The position numbers and the translations under genes were made by a program. DNA of 64,000 nt from Streptomyces sp. NBC_00154. GTDB lineage: Bacteria > Actinomycetota > Actinomycetes > Streptomycetales > Streptomycetaceae. The notes below the pieces were generated by a model that worked only from the letters and a program-made list of their open reading frames with translations, ran no database searches and was not told the origin of the DNA. Numbering within the stretch: the first letter of the stretch is position 1; the number at the start of each line of letters is the position of its first letter. Below are positions 1 to 9,339 of the stretch, in pieces. The DNA lies in the NCBI RefSeq assembly GCF_026342835.1, contig NZ_JAPEMI010000002.1, positions 930,001 through 994,000 of the forward strand. Direction: 5' to 3'.

Positions 1-73
1 GTGCGGCGAGTCCGAATTCGGGTCCGAGGGGCGGGACTTCGCGATCATCGTCGGCGCGCCGCTCCCGTTGTGA
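1..73 (+). CDS. C-terminal end of an unidentified protein (partial)
   Basis: Frame 2 is open from the window edge to a TGA at 71-73 and ends in GRDFAIIVGAPLPL. Third codon positions are almost all G or C, which fits a Streptomyces coding frame. Too little remains to identify the family. Confidence 0.35.
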   Translation, partial: CGESEFGSEGRDFAIIVGAPLPL

Positions 74-162
74 GCACACGTTGACCGCCCAGCGACGCCT
101 TCGTAATGAAGCGGACGCTAGCAAGGACTATATGAAATGTATAGTCATCGTGCGGGATCGGT

Positions 163-412
163 TCATGTCCGAACCGGCCATCGGCACACGTGAGTTGCTG
201 CGCCGTGAACTCCTGGCCGTGCGCGGGGCCCCACCGTGGAGTGCATTCGGTGCATTCATCGATGCGGTGGCGGAGGTGGACATCGGGCTTGAGCGGTTCA
301 TGCGGATCGACGATTGCGACACGTCATCGTCGGGGGCGAGCACCTGTCGTTCCTGGCGACCGAAGAGCTGATGTTCCACCGCCGTCTGGCCCGCGGCTAC
401 GAGGCCGATGGC
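163..412 (+). pseudogene. Frameshifted remnant of an unidentified gene
   Basis: From ATG 163 a GC3-rich frame gives MSEPAIGTRELLRRELLAVR and continues to about 320. Coding character then moves to another frame (HVIVGGEHLSFLATEELMFH) from about 325 and fades near 410. This looks like one short gene with a frameshift around 320-325. The family is not recognised. The convergent HxlR remnant begins directly after it. Confidence 0.35.
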
Positions 413-878
413 TCACGACCGAAGACGAGCACCAGGTCCCAGCCGGGCGGTGACTTCCCCAGGGGTGAGGGCGGAGTGCTCCGCGGAGCACTCGACGACG
501 ACGCGGACCGGGGCGTCGCACTCGGTGTGGCGGACATCCAGCACGGGGCCCTCGGGGCCGAGGGTGTACGTCTCGCCCCACTGGCTCAGCGCCATGAGGA
601 CGGGCCATAGGTCCCAGCCCTTGCGGGTCAGGCGGTATTCGTTGCGGGAGCGGCTGCCGGGCTCCTGGTAGGGGACGGTCTTCAGGATGCCGGCCGAGGT
701 CAGCTTGCGGAGGCGGTCGCTGAGGACGGTCTCCGACAGGCCGATGTGGCGGTGGAAGTCGTCGAAGCGGCGGACTCCGTTGACGGCGTCACGCAGGATC
801 GGCAGCGTCCATTTGTTGCACCACGTCGAGCGTGCGCTGGACGGGGCAGTTCTCCGTGCTCGTCTCAAGCCACTCCAT
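413..878 (-). pseudogene. HxlR-family transcriptional regulator, frameshifted
   Basis: The frame ending at 413 carries a typical HxlR winged-helix core: KWTLPILRDAVNGVRRFDDF, then GLSETVLSDRLRKLTSAGIL and the NEYRLTRKGWDLWPVLMAL wing. The N-terminal part, including the family's CPVQRTLDVV segment with its conserved Cys, lies in a different frame starting at ATG 878. The two halves meet at about 820, where the spacing is one base out of phase. The protein is therefore split after about 20 residues. HxlR proteins are usually small autonomous regulators, often divergent from a redox or detoxification gene. Here the divergent neighbour is a thioesterase relic. Confidence 0.7.
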
Positions 879-970
879 CCAGTCATCGTAAGGCCCTGAC
901 TTCGTTATTGAACAGCCAGGTGAGCCAGAAGCTAGCTTCACTCGTAAAAGTCAGATGGAGGCACCCGGTC

Positions 971-1410
971 GTGGGACGAACACGTACGTATCAATGGGAA
1001 GATCCCGCGATCCTGGCGGAAGCCGCCGGACGCATGGCCGGTATCGACTTCCTGCGCGAGGTGCAGGCGGGGCAACTGCCGGGGCCGCCCATCAACTACG
1101 CCATCGACTTCGCCGTGGACGAGGTGGAGCCCGGCAAGGCGGACTTCTCGCTGACGCCGGGTGAGGAGCACTACAACCCGATCGGCAGCGTGCACGGCGG
1201 CATCTTCGCCACCCTGCTCGACTCGGCGGCGGGCTGCGCCGTCCAGTCCACCCTCCCGCAAGGCATGGCGTACACCTCGCGCCTGCGTGCGGAGGTGCAC
1301 GCAGCCGGGAACCTTTCACCGATCGCGCCGGCAGGCTGCTCGGTCGCGCCGCCAATCGTCTGCTCAGCCCGCTCCGGTGCGAACCGACACCCCGGCCGAC
1401 GGCAGCGTGA
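971..1410 (+). pseudogene. PaaI-like hotdog thioesterase, internally deleted
   Basis: From GTG 971 the product matches a PaaI-type acyl-CoA thioesterase. It has the N-terminal helix (YQWEDPAILAEAAGRMAGID) and the hotdog signature NPIGSVHGGIFATLLDSAAG with the catalytic-site HGG. After QGMAYTS the expected central strand (about 15-20 residues) is missing and the text jumps to RLRAEVHAAG. The end (DRAGRLLGRAANRLL) then lies one frame over and stops at 1408-1410. The gene therefore has a deletion plus a frameshift. It diverges from the broken HxlR gene, so the regulator and its likely target have decayed together. Confidence 0.6.
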
Positions 1411-1714
1411 CTTCCAGGGGGTGGCCGCGTTCTCCGCGGTATGCGCCCGGGGGTGTCGCACTGAAGTTCATCGGTGGGGCCGCCCGCATGCGGTGGAGGT
1501 TTGCCCTATCCACCTGTTCAGTCAGCGGGGGTTCCAAGCGGGCGCGGTCGCCCCGTGGTCTCACCGGCGATCAGGCGGGCGCCGAAGCTGTCAGCGCCTC
1601 ATCTGCGTGCAAGCGGCGCGTGACGGAAGCCTCATAACCCTCGCACCGGAGAACCCCATGGCAGCGGTCACGTTCCACAGGCCGTGCACCCGAGAGGACG
1701 GGGAACCTGTGCCG
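1411..1714. other. No recognisable gene
   Basis: No frame in this stretch shows convincing codon bias or a family motif. It lies between the thioesterase relic and the convergent TetR gene. No clear hairpin terminator was seen. Confidence 0.4.
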
Positions 1715-2317
1715 TCAGCGAGGCAGTACGACGCCGACCTGCCCCCGGATTTCCTGCAGGATCTCATCGACGCTCGAGGCGATGTTCACGCTCGCCGCCA
1801 TGCTGAGGAACATGACGGCGGACACGATGTGCGCCAACGTCGCGGCAGCACCCTCCCCGACCCGCTCGTCTCGGCGCAGCACGGCAGCGATGGCCTCCTC
1901 GGTCTGCGCTGTGATGGTCAGAGCTTCGTGGTGGCGGGGCTCCTCGGGGTCTCCGAAGACCATCTCTCGCAGGTAGGTACGCCCGTTGTCGATCTGCGTG
2001 CGGTTGCATTCCACGATCGGCCGGACGATCGCCAGCACCGCATCCAGCACCTCGGGACTGCTCTCGGCATCCGCCCGGCCCCGCTCGAGCGCTTCGACAT
2101 AGAGGGAGTTCTGTACGAGCAGAAGGAGCTCACCCTTGGTCTTGGCATAGAGGAACAACGTCCCGGTGCCGATGTCGGCCTTGTCGGCGATCTGCTGGGT
2201 CGTGACCTCGTCGACACCGCGTTCGGCGAACAGCTCTCGGGCGGCGGCGGTGATTCGGTCGAGCTTCTGCTGCTTGTTCCGCTCGCGCCGGCCGGCCGAC
2301 TGGGAAGCGAGTGGCAT
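1715..2317 (-). CDS. TetR/AcrR-family transcriptional repressor
   Basis: The 200-residue product has the TetR N-terminal HTH at about residues 20-65 (RITAAARELFAERGVDEVTT, then ADIGTGTLFLYAKTKGELLL) and an all-helical C-terminal ligand domain. Length is normal for the family. It is transcribed away from the Old Yellow Enzyme gene, with 175 bases between the two starts that include a quasi-palindrome. The usual logic of such pairs is that the repressor senses an electrophile or enone and controls the neighbouring reductase and itself. That role is inferred from the arrangement; the ligand is unknown. Confidence 0.85.
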   Translation of the reverse strand: MPLASQSAGRRERNKQQKLDRITAAARELFAERGVDEVTTQQIADKADIGTGTLFLYAKTKGELLLLVQNSLYVEALERGRADAESSPEVLDAVLAIVRPIVECNRTQIDNGRTYLREMVFGDPEEPRHHEALTITAQTEEAIAAVLRRDERVGEGAAATLAHIVSAVMFLSMAASVNIASSVDEILQEIRGQVGVVLPR

Positions 2318-2343
2318 GCGGATCGCCCTTCGGGAATGATTCC

Positions 2344-2359
2344 TGACTGCGCTCAGTTA
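2344..2359. promoter_or_regulatory. Candidate TetR operator (quasi-palindrome)
   Basis: TGACTG-CGCT-CAGTTA forms an inverted repeat with one mismatch in the divergent promoter region between the TetR gene and the Old Yellow Enzyme gene. It is about 27 bases upstream of the TetR start, a sensible place for an autoregulatory operator. Confidence 0.35.
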
Positions 2360-2492
2360 TGAGTGAAGTCGCTACTGATGTGGTTCAGATATGTACTCCC
2401 GTCATCTTCCCACGACGATGCCCGGCCATCCTGATCCGCACCAGCGACACCGAAAACCGATCGACACAACGACGCAAAGGACCACGCACCTC

Positions 2493-3572
2493 ATGACCAC
2501 GTCTTCTTCCCTCTGGCAGCCGTTCAAGCTCGGCCGCGTCGAGCTTCCGCACCGGCTGGCGCTGGCGCCGCTGACCCGCAGCCGGGCGAACGCGGACGGC
2601 ACGCCGGGTCCGCTGGCGGCGACCTACTACGGTCAGCGCGCCTCCCTCGGGCTGCTTATCACCGAGGGCACGCAGCCCTCAGGCGATGGTCAGGGCTATC
2701 CGAACACGCCGGGCATCTACACCCCCGAGCAGATCGAGGGCTGGCGCAAGGTCGCCGACGCGGTGCACGCGGGCGGTGGGGCGCTGTACATCCAACTGAT
2801 GCACGTCGGGCGCATATCCCACCCCGACAACACCCCGCATCACCGTCAGTCGGTCGCACCGTCGGCGATCTCCGCCGACGACGACATATTCACCGCGACA
2901 GGGCTGCAGGAGACGCCGGCGCCGCGCGAGATGACCGTCCACGACATCCAGGCCACGATTGCCGACTTCCGGCACGCCGCGGCCTCGGCGATCGCCGCCG
3001 GCGCGGACGGGGTGGAGATCCACGGCGCGAACGGCTACCTGCTGCACCAGTTCCTCTCCCCGAACGCGAACCACCGCACCGACGAGTACGGCGGCTCCTT
3101 GGAGAATCGGTCCCGGTTCGTTATCGAGGTCGCCCGGGCGGTGGCCGAGGAAATCGGAGCGGACCGGGTCGGAATCCGCCTGTCCCCCGCTGTGCCGCTG
3201 GGCGGGATCGACGAGGGCGACACCGACAGCGTCCGCGCCCAGTATCGGCACCTGGTCGGCGAGCTGGCGCCCCTGAACCTTGCCTACCTGCACGTCCACC
3301 ATGTCGGCGACGACGAGCTGCTGCGCTCCTTCCGCGAGGTGTGGCCGACCGCCCTGGTGGTGGTGCGCTTGGGGCGCACCCGCGAGCAGATCGCCGACGA
3401 CATCGACGCGGGCCTGGCCGACATCGCCCCGCTGGGCCGGTTCGCGCTGGCCAACCCCGACATCGTCGAGCGCCTGCGCACCGACGCACCGCTGAACGAG
3501 GTGGACCCGGCCACCCTGTACGGCGGCGGCGAGGCCGGATACACCGACTACCCGCCCCTGGCACACGCCTGA
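2493..3572 (+). CDS. Old Yellow Enzyme-family alkene reductase (FMN)
   Basis: The 359-residue product is a full-length OYE/N-ethylmaleimide reductase-type flavoenzyme, expected to reduce activated C=C bonds with NAD(P)H. It starts with the family opening LWQPFKLGRVELPHRLALAP and has LYIQLMHVGRISHP. The active-site block HGANGYLLHQFLSPNANHRT places His177, Asn180 and Tyr182 for substrate and proton handling, followed by DEYGGSLENRSRF. ATG 2493 is chosen because MTTSSSLWQPF matches the usual N-terminus; an upstream in-frame ATG at 2391 would add an unlikely basic leader. The SDR gene follows in the same direction after 115 bases, so the two probably share a transcript controlled by the divergent TetR. 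Confidence 0.93.
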   Translation: MTTSSSLWQPFKLGRVELPHRLALAPLTRSRANADGTPGPLAATYYGQRASLGLLITEGTQPSGDGQGYPNTPGIYTPEQIEGWRKVADAVHAGGGALYIQLMHVGRISHPDNTPHHRQSVAPSAISADDDIFTATGLQETPAPREMTVHDIQATIADFRHAAASAIAAGADGVEIHGANGYLLHQFLSPNANHRTDEYGGSLENRSRFVIEVARAVAEEIGADRVGIRLSPAVPLGGIDEGDTDSVRAQYRHLVGELAPLNLAYLHVHHVGDDELLRSFREVWPTALVVVRLGRTREQIADDIDAGLADIAPLGRFALANPDIVERLRTDAPLNEVDPATLYGGGEAGYTDYPPLAHA

Positions 3573-3687
3573 TCGTGTGCCCGTGAGCCGCCCGACCCGA
3601 TCTCGCCCCGCACGGGCGGGCGGCTCGCACCCCAACCAGACCCACTGCGCCGAATGGCGCCCAACACACAACAGGAAGAAGCAGGAC

Positions 3688-4401
3688 ATGCCCTCACTCA
3701 ACGGAGCCGTCGTCCTCGTCACCGGAGCGAACGGTGGCATCGGCACCCACTTCGTCCACGCGGCTCTCGCCCGCGGAGCCGCGAAGGTCTACGCCACCGC
3801 CCGAAACCCCCTCGCCTGGGACGACGAGCGCATCGTGCCCCTCCCCCTGGATGTCACCGATCCCGCTTCCATCCAGGCCGCCGTCGAGGCCGCACCGGAT
3901 GTGACCGTGCTGATCAACAACGCCGGCGCATCCGTCTCCAGCGCGGGCATCCTCACCCACACCGACGAGGAGATCCGCCGGAACGTCGAGACCAACTTCC
4001 TCGGCCCGCTCTTCCTCGCCCGCGCCTTCGCACCGATCCTGTCTGCCAAGGCCAAGTCGGTCATCATCGACATCCACTCCGCACTGAGCTGGTGGGCCGT
4101 CGCCGGCATCTACAGCGCCACCAAGGCAGCGCTCTGGTCGTCGACGAACTCGCTGCGCCTGGAACTCGCCCCTGAAGGCGTACACGTCGTCGGCGTGCAC
4201 GTCGGCTACGTCGACACACCGATGGCCGCGCACGCCACCGACTCGAAGACCCAGCCGGCGGACCTTGTCCGCATCGTGTTCGAGGCCGTCGAGGCCGGCG
4301 AATACGAGGTCCTCGCCGATGAGACGTCCGTGCAGCTCAAGGCCGCACTCAGTGCTCCTCTCGACGCGGTCTACCCGCAGCTGAAGACTGCGCACGCCTG
4401 A
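3688..4401 (+). CDS. Short-chain dehydrogenase/reductase (SDR)
   Basis: The 237-residue product is a classical SDR. The Rossmann motif TGANGGIG is at residues 12-19, NNAG at 77-80, and the catalytic pair YSATK gives Tyr142 and Lys146. The Ser position falls in the SALSWWAV segment upstream. ATG 3688 is preceded by a purine-rich AGGAAG ribosome site. The substrate cannot be read from sequence. Position after the OYE suggests linked reduction of an enone and the resulting ketone, or detoxification of carbonyls. Confidence 0.9.
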   Translation: MPSLNGAVVLVTGANGGIGTHFVHAALARGAAKVYATARNPLAWDDERIVPLPLDVTDPASIQAAVEAAPDVTVLINNAGASVSSAGILTHTDEEIRRNVETNFLGPLFLARAFAPILSAKAKSVIIDIHSALSWWAVAGIYSATKAALWSSTNSLRLELAPEGVHVVGVHVGYVDTPMAAHATDSKTQPADLVRIVFEAVEAGEYEVLADETSVQLKAALSAPLDAVYPQLKTAHA

Positions 4402-4539
4402 CCTGGCCACACGGCGGCGCGGACATGACCAACGGGCATGATCCCGGCACCGCCGGCCCGCACGGAGACCGCATCCGAGGATCTGCTGGATGGTGGGGTC
4501 GCCCGCAGCACGACACGCGCACCCGTGCGTCGCTCCCAA

Positions 4540-4950
4540 GGACGCCTGTGACGGCGGACTCCGTCGGCACGTGCTGCGGCAGCAAACTGCGTTGGAGGGT
4601 GAGTGCGGTGGAACGCTCCTGGGTATAGACGGGCGTTGTCGCTGTTCACCGCTGCTCTGGACGCGATCTCCTGGGCCAGAAGCAGTTCGTCGTCGAAGGG
4701 GTCTGCCGTTTGACGGCGGACGAACTGTGCAAGTCCCAGCGGGCTTCCGCGGGCCCACAGCGGGACCAGGAGCATGGAGCGGAGGCACAAGGCGCGCAGG
4801 GCGAGCTTGTGTTCCTCCGACATCGCCAGCCATGTGGGGACGTCGTCGGCGGTGATGCGGAGCCGGATGGGCTGTCCGGTGGCCAGTACGCGAGCCGGCT
4901 CGTCGAAACCGCCCTGCATCTCCTGGAACCCGCCACGTGGACGATGCGCA
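4540..4950 (-). pseudogene. GAF / SpoIIE-type phosphatase fragment
   Basis: The minus strand encodes part of a GAF domain (MQGGFDEPARVLATGQPIRL, then EEHKLALRALCLRSMLLVPL and DPFDDELLLAQEIASRAAVN). The expected linker to the PP2C domain (QERSTALTLQRSLLPQH) is in another frame after about 4630, caused by one lost base next to NARLY. A second phase change lies near 4925, where VRIVHVAG precedes the GAF frame. Both ends of the gene are gone. It is a relic of a protein like the intact one at 26159-28549. Confidence 0.6.
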
Positions 4951-5127
4951 CCTTGTCGAATTTCGGGATACGGACACGTCCTGCCTCAGGTCCTGAGATT
5001 CAGAGGCTCTACGAAGCGCGCGCAGCCAGGGACGAATACGAGCGCACCGCAGAAGAGGAAACGCGCTGGGCACGAGAGGAATGACGGGTGAATGCCGAAC
5101 GTGACGGATCCTGCGCGGAGGCATGAG

Positions 5128-5496
5128 CTACTTCATGAGATCGCTCCGTTCGCCGCGGCCATCGAGAGCCGCGCGGTCCCGGACCGTCACCCACCAGGCT
5201 CCATTTGATGCCTTGCGCTCCTGACTGCGGGCAGCTTGCGCTGCGGTCTTGGCCAGGGCGATGAAGACCCCGTCCAACACCATGTCCTCGGGCTCGACGC
5301 CTGCGCGGACGGTGTGGTGCCGGGGACCAAGGCCGACCTCGTGCTGCAGCGTTTCGACCGGGACTACGCGTGCCTTGCGGTGCGCGACGGGCGCAGTGCC
5401 CGCCTTCCCCCGGAGTTCCTCGTGGATGTGCTGTCGCAGTAACAGAACTGGTTCCCGGACGAAACACGGTGCCGCCAGGATGACTTCATCGCGCAT
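5128..5496 (-). CDS. Hypothetical protein, 122 aa
   Basis: This frame has fair GC3 bias over its full length and starts at ATG 5496 (MRDEVILAAPCFVREPVLLL). No domain, signal peptide or membrane segment is visible and the family is not recognised. A shorter plus-strand frame (5236-5442) overlaps it and cannot be excluded as the real gene. The neighbourhood is full of relics, so it may itself be a fragment. Confidence 0.3.
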   Translation of the reverse strand: MRDEVILAAPCFVREPVLLLRQHIHEELRGKAGTAPVAHRKARVVPVETLQHEVGLGPRHHTVRAGVEPEDMVLDGVFIALAKTAAQAARSQERKASNGAWWVTVRDRAALDGRGERSDLMK

Positions 5497-5963
5497 GGCC
5501 CCTATCGACGGGGCGTATGCCAGCCCACGGCGCCGGGCCCACGGACGGGTCTGAGGCCGACCGTGCCCGCGGATCTCTGTGTGTCCGCGGTGGGGGGGGG
5601 CAGGGGCGGTGACTGCACCCCGTAGGACTCGGAGAACACCACTCCGACGTACTCAGGAGTATTTGCCGCGATGGCTGACATCACGACGCGTGCCGTGCCG
5701 CACACGACGCCCCAATCGACGTACGGACTCGCCGAACTCGACAAGGAAACCCGCATGGGCGGGGCCGGAACCGAGACCACGGCGCGAGAGATCCGCCGCA
5801 TCGACCTCTCCGACTTCGAGGCCCGCGAGGCCGAGATCACCGAGGAGCTGTGGGCGGCGGCCACCGACATCGGGTTTTTCCAGCTGGTCAACCACGGCAT
5901 CGAACAGGCCCTGGTGGACGAGGCGTTCACGAACGCCAAGGAATTCTTCGCGCTGCCCGAGTA

Positions 5964-7201
5964 GCGTGTCGCCGCTTAGTTATGGTGCACCTGACTGGGA
6001 GGTTGGTGTCTGGCAGATTCCTTCCCCTTTGCCAGATAGGACTGTTGTTGTGGGTTCGCAGAAGAAGCGGCCGGTCAGGTTGACCGCGCAGGATCGTGAG
6101 GAGCTGGTCCGAGTGACCACGACGGGTGTTCGTGGGGCCTCGATGATCATGCGTGCGCGGGTGCTGCTTGCACTGGACAGCTCGGTGGGTGAGGTGGACA
6201 CCAAGGAGGCGATCGCGGCCCGGCTCGGTGTCTCCGGTGAGACGTTGCGGCTGGTCGCCAAGCGTTTCGCCGAGACCGGTGGCGATGTTCACGCCACGAT
6301 CGCGCGGAAGAAGCGCGACCTCCCGCCGGTGCCCTCGCCGGTGACCGGCGAGGTCGAAGCCCGGCTGATCGCGATGGCGTGCTCACAGCCACCCCAGGGC
6401 TATGCCCGGTGGTCGCTGCGGCTGTTGGAGAAGCACGTCGCGCTGGTCGAGGACATCCCCGATCTGGACCACTCCACCATCGGGCGGGTCTTAAAAAACG
6501 CAACTGCGTCCTCATCTGAGAAAGTGCTGGACCATCCCACCGCGAGCGAACGCGGAGTTCGCGGCCCGGATGGAAGACGTGCTGGCCATCTATGCCCGGC
6601 CCTACGATCCGGCACGTCCCGTGGTGTGCATGGACGAGAAGCCCTACCAGCTCCTCGACCATGTCCGCGACCCGCTCCCGGCCCGCCCTGGTCGCGATGC
6701 CTGCCAGGACAGCGAGTACATCCGCTGCGGCACGTGCTCGATCTTCGTGTGGGTCGAACCCCTTCGCGGGTGGCGTCGAGTCCAGGCGCTGTCCCAGCGG
6801 ACCCGGATCGACTGGGCCGGCCAGGTCAAGCAGCTGCTGAGCGTGGATTACCCCGACGTCGAATCCGTGGTGCTGGTGATGGACAACCTCAACACCCACG
6901 GCATCGCCTCACTGTACGAGGCATTCGAACCAGAAGAAGCATTCGCCCTGGCCCAGCGCCTCGAGATCCATCACACGCCCAAACACGGGTCATGGCTCAA
7001 CATCGCCGAGATCGAACTCTCCGCGCTGACCCGGCAATGCCTCGACCGCCGGATCGGTGACCTCGACAACCTCAACACCGAACTCTCGGCCTGGCAGAAC
7101 GCCACCAACACCGACCAACGTCAGGTCGACTGGCAGTTCACCACCCACGACGCACGCATCAAACTGCGCCACCTCTATCCCAAAAATTAGCCGCGACGGT
7201 C
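5964..7201 (+). mobile_element. IS630-family element, copy 1 (1238 bp, TA duplication)
   Basis: The element is bounded by TA at 5962-5963 and 7202-7203, the target duplication typical of IS630. Imperfect terminal repeats are visible: TAGCGTGTCGCCGCTTAG at the left against TAGACCGTCGCGGCTAAT read inward from the right. A second copy of identical length lies at 31947-33184, and an 80-base right-end relic at 52031-52110. Confidence 0.9.
6050..7190 (+). CDS. IS630 transposase in two overlapping frames (copy 1)
   Basis: Frame A starts at GTG 6050 and carries the HTH region (EAIAARLGVSGETLRLVAKR) up to TIGRVLKN. Frame B continues as QLRPHLRK and from 6570 carries the DDE core: CMDEKPYQLLDH with the first Asp, VMDNLNTHG with the second, and HGSWLNIAEIELSAL with the Glu. 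The frames meet at an A6 tract (6493-6498). Skipping one base there, or losing one A by polymerase slippage, joins them; an ordinary -1 shift runs into a TGA within eight codons. The same break is present in copy 2. This suggests programmed slippage rather than decay, because the element seems to have moved in this form. Confidence 0.75.
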
Positions 7202-7942
7202 TACGAGGCCCACAAGGCCCGGCACGGGCTGAAGAAGGGCCTCAACTCCGGGTGGGAGTCCATGACCCAGGTCAGGCCGTCCGTCGGGACACCGGACCAG
7301 AAGGAGTCGTAACAGGTCACCCGCCCTCACATGGAGGGGCTCTGGCCCGACGACGTCCTGCCCGAATTCGGGCTGCGCGCCCTCGACTTCGAGACGCGCT
7401 GCCGCGACGTGGCGATGCGGGTCCTGTCCTGCTTCGCCGACAAGCTGGGCTTCGACAGCGACTTCTTTACCCGCGCCCACGACCCTCAGAGCATGCACTA
7501 CCAGTCCACCCTGCGGATGCTGCACTACTTCGCGCTCCCCGAGGACGCCGAGCCCGACCCGAACGTGTGGCGCGCCGGTGCGCACACCGACTTCGACTGC
7601 CTGACGCTGCTCTTCCAGCGGGACGGCCAGGGCGGGCTGCAGGTGTGCCCGGGAAAGGAGGCCGAGGCCCAGGAGTGGACTCCCGTGGTGCCCTCGGCCG
7701 ACGCCATCACCTGCAACATGCTGATGCGGTGGAGCGACGACCGGCTTCCGTCCAACTTCCACCGGGTCAAGTCCCCGGGCCCCGGCGAGGACCGGGGCGC
7801 CCGCTACAGCATCGCCTTCTTCGCCCAGGCCGACCGTGACGTGGTGATCGAGGGGCCGGATGGCCGGTATCCGCCGCTCACGGCGGAGCAGTACATCCAG
7901 CAGCGCATCGCCGCCAACTTCGCAGGATAGAAGGGGACTGTT

Positions 7943-9310
7943 GTGATGATGTCCGTGAAGCGGCGGGCGCCGTTCGGGCGGCTCGCGGTGCTGGGTCTCC
8001 AGCATGTTCTGGTGATGTACACGGGCTGTGTCACGGTGCCGCTCGTCTTCGGTGCGGCCGCCGGGCTCGATGCCTCGACCATCGCTCTGCTCATCAATGC
8101 GGACCTGCTGGTCGCGGGCGTCGTGACGATGATCCAGGGCGCGGGCGTCGGGCGGGTGCTCGGCGTCCGCATGCCCGTGATGGCCGGCGCGGCCTTCACC
8201 GCCGTGACGCCGATGATCCTGATCGCCGGTGAGTACGGGCTCCAGGCCGTATACGGTTCGATGCTCGCCGCCGGGATCTTCGGCCTGCTCGTCGCCTGGC
8301 CGTTCGCCAAGGCAGCGCGCTTCTTCCCGCCGCTGGTGAGCGGTGTGGTGATCACCGTGGTCGGCCTGGCGCTGATCGGTGTCGGCGTCAACCTTGTCGT
8401 CGGCAGCGACCCCAAGGCGGCGGCCTACGCGGCGCCGTCCCGCCTCGCCCTCGCCGCCCTCGTCGTCATCGTGATCCTGCTGGTGGCGAGGTTCGGCCGG
8501 GGCTTTCTGGCCCAGACCGGTGTCCTGCTCGGGCTGCTGGCCGGTACCGCGGTCGCGGTACCGCTGGGTCTGGTGGACCTGTCCGCCGCCCGTGGCGCCG
8601 ACTGGATCGGGGTGAGCGCTCCGTTCCACTTCGGGGCGCCCGAGTTCCCGCCCGTCGCGGTCATCTCCATGTGTGTCGTGATGCTGGTCCTGTTCGCCGA
8701 GTCGACCGCGGACCTGATCGCGGTCGCCGAACTCACCGGCAAGGAGCTGACGACCGCCGACATGGCGCGCGGGCTGGCCGCCGACGGCCTGTCCGGGGTG
8801 CTCGGCGGAGTGATGAACGCCTTCATCGACACCGTCTTCGCCCAGAACGTGGGCCTGGTGTCGATGACCCGGGTGCGCAGCCGCCATGTGGCCACCGTCG
8901 CGGGCGCCATCCTGGTTGTCCTGGGCCTGGTTCCCAAGCTAGGGGCGGTGGTGGCCGGGCTGCCCGGACCCGTCGTGGGCGCGGCGGGACTGGTCATGTT
9001 CGCCACGGTCGCTGCCGTCGGCATCAGCACACTGCGGAAGGTCGAGTTCGAGGGAACGCACAACCTGCTGATCGTCGCCGTGTCGATCGGCGTGGGCATG
9101 GCGCCCGACATGGCACCGGACCTCTACTCCCGTTTCCCCGACGGTGTGCGGATCGTGCTGGGCTCACCGGTGACGAGCGCGACCCTGATCGCGTTCGGGC
9201 TGAACCTGGCCTTCAACCGGACCCGCCCGGCACGCACGGCGGACGACGAGACAGAGGCAGAGAAGCAGACTCGGCCGACGTCCACCACCCCGGCGGAATA
9301 CGTCCCATAG
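7943..9310 (+). CDS. NCS2-family purine/uric acid permease
   Basis: The product (about 455 residues) is a membrane transporter of the nucleobase:cation symporter-2 family, with about 12-14 hydrophobic segments. The opening LQHVLVMYTGCVTVPLVFGA, the QGAGVGRVLGVRMPVMAGAA region and FAQNVGLVSMTRVRSRHV are typical of xanthine or urate permeases. It should import a purine base with H+ or Na+. The start is GTG 7943 (or ATG 7946) after an AAGGGG ribosome site. It lies just downstream of the broken oxygenase, which hints that both once formed a purine-related operon. The acidic C-terminal tail is dispensable-looking. Confidence 0.9.
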   Translation: MMMSVKRRAPFGRLAVLGLQHVLVMYTGCVTVPLVFGAAAGLDASTIALLINADLLVAGVVTMIQGAGVGRVLGVRMPVMAGAAFTAVTPMILIAGEYGLQAVYGSMLAAGIFGLLVAWPFAKAARFFPPLVSGVVITVVGLALIGVGVNLVVGSDPKAAAYAAPSRLALAALVVIVILLVARFGRGFLAQTGVLLGLLAGTAVAVPLGLVDLSAARGADWIGVSAPFHFGAPEFPPVAVISMCVVMLVLFAESTADLIAVAELTGKELTTADMARGLAADGLSGVLGGVMNAFIDTVFAQNVGLVSMTRVRSRHVATVAGAILVVLGLVPKLGAVVAGLPGPVVGAAGLVMFATVAAVGISTLRKVEFEGTHNLLIVAVSIGVGMAPDMAPDLYSRFPDGVRIVLGSPVTSATLIAFGLNLAFNRTRPARTADDETEAEKQTRPTSTTPAEYVP

Positions 9311-9339
9311 CGCGGGTCCCAGGGCGATCGCACACTTGA

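Larger units (their letters stand above)
5671..7930 (+). pseudogene. Isopenicillin N synthase-like 2OG/Fe(II) oxygenase, disrupted by IS630
   Basis: The N-terminal DIOX_N part is at 5671-5961 (DIGFFQLVNHGIEQALVDEA) and the rest at 7204-7930. An IS630 sits between them at a TA. Removing the element and one TA joins GAG-TAC-GAG in frame and gives 340 codons, normal for the family. The iron triad is present: HTD with its His codon at 7583, and the later His in NFHRV. The RYSIAFF segment for the 2OG-binding Arg is also there. A second lesion is visible: a TAA at 7310-7312 in QKES*QVTRPHMEG, where Tyr is usual. The gene is dead by two independent events. The intact oxygenase would have oxidised an unknown small molecule. 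The NCS2 permease follows 12 bases downstream and may have lost its promoter. Confidence 0.85.

Noticed and set aside
746..2362. A 538-codon plus-strand open frame
   Set aside because: It fuses the thioesterase relic with sequence antisense to the TetR gene. The latter half lacks sensible protein features, while the minus strand encodes a complete TetR.
3694..5124. A 476-codon minus-strand frame across the SDR gene
   Set aside because: It is the mirror frame of the SDR, rich in Arg and Gly, with no domain. It is a high-GC shadow.
5671..7930. Evidence for a beta-lactam biosynthesis cluster from the IPNS-like oxygenase
   Set aside because: No ACV synthetase or other beta-lactam gene is nearby. 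The broad IPNS-like family has many other roles, and this gene is dead.
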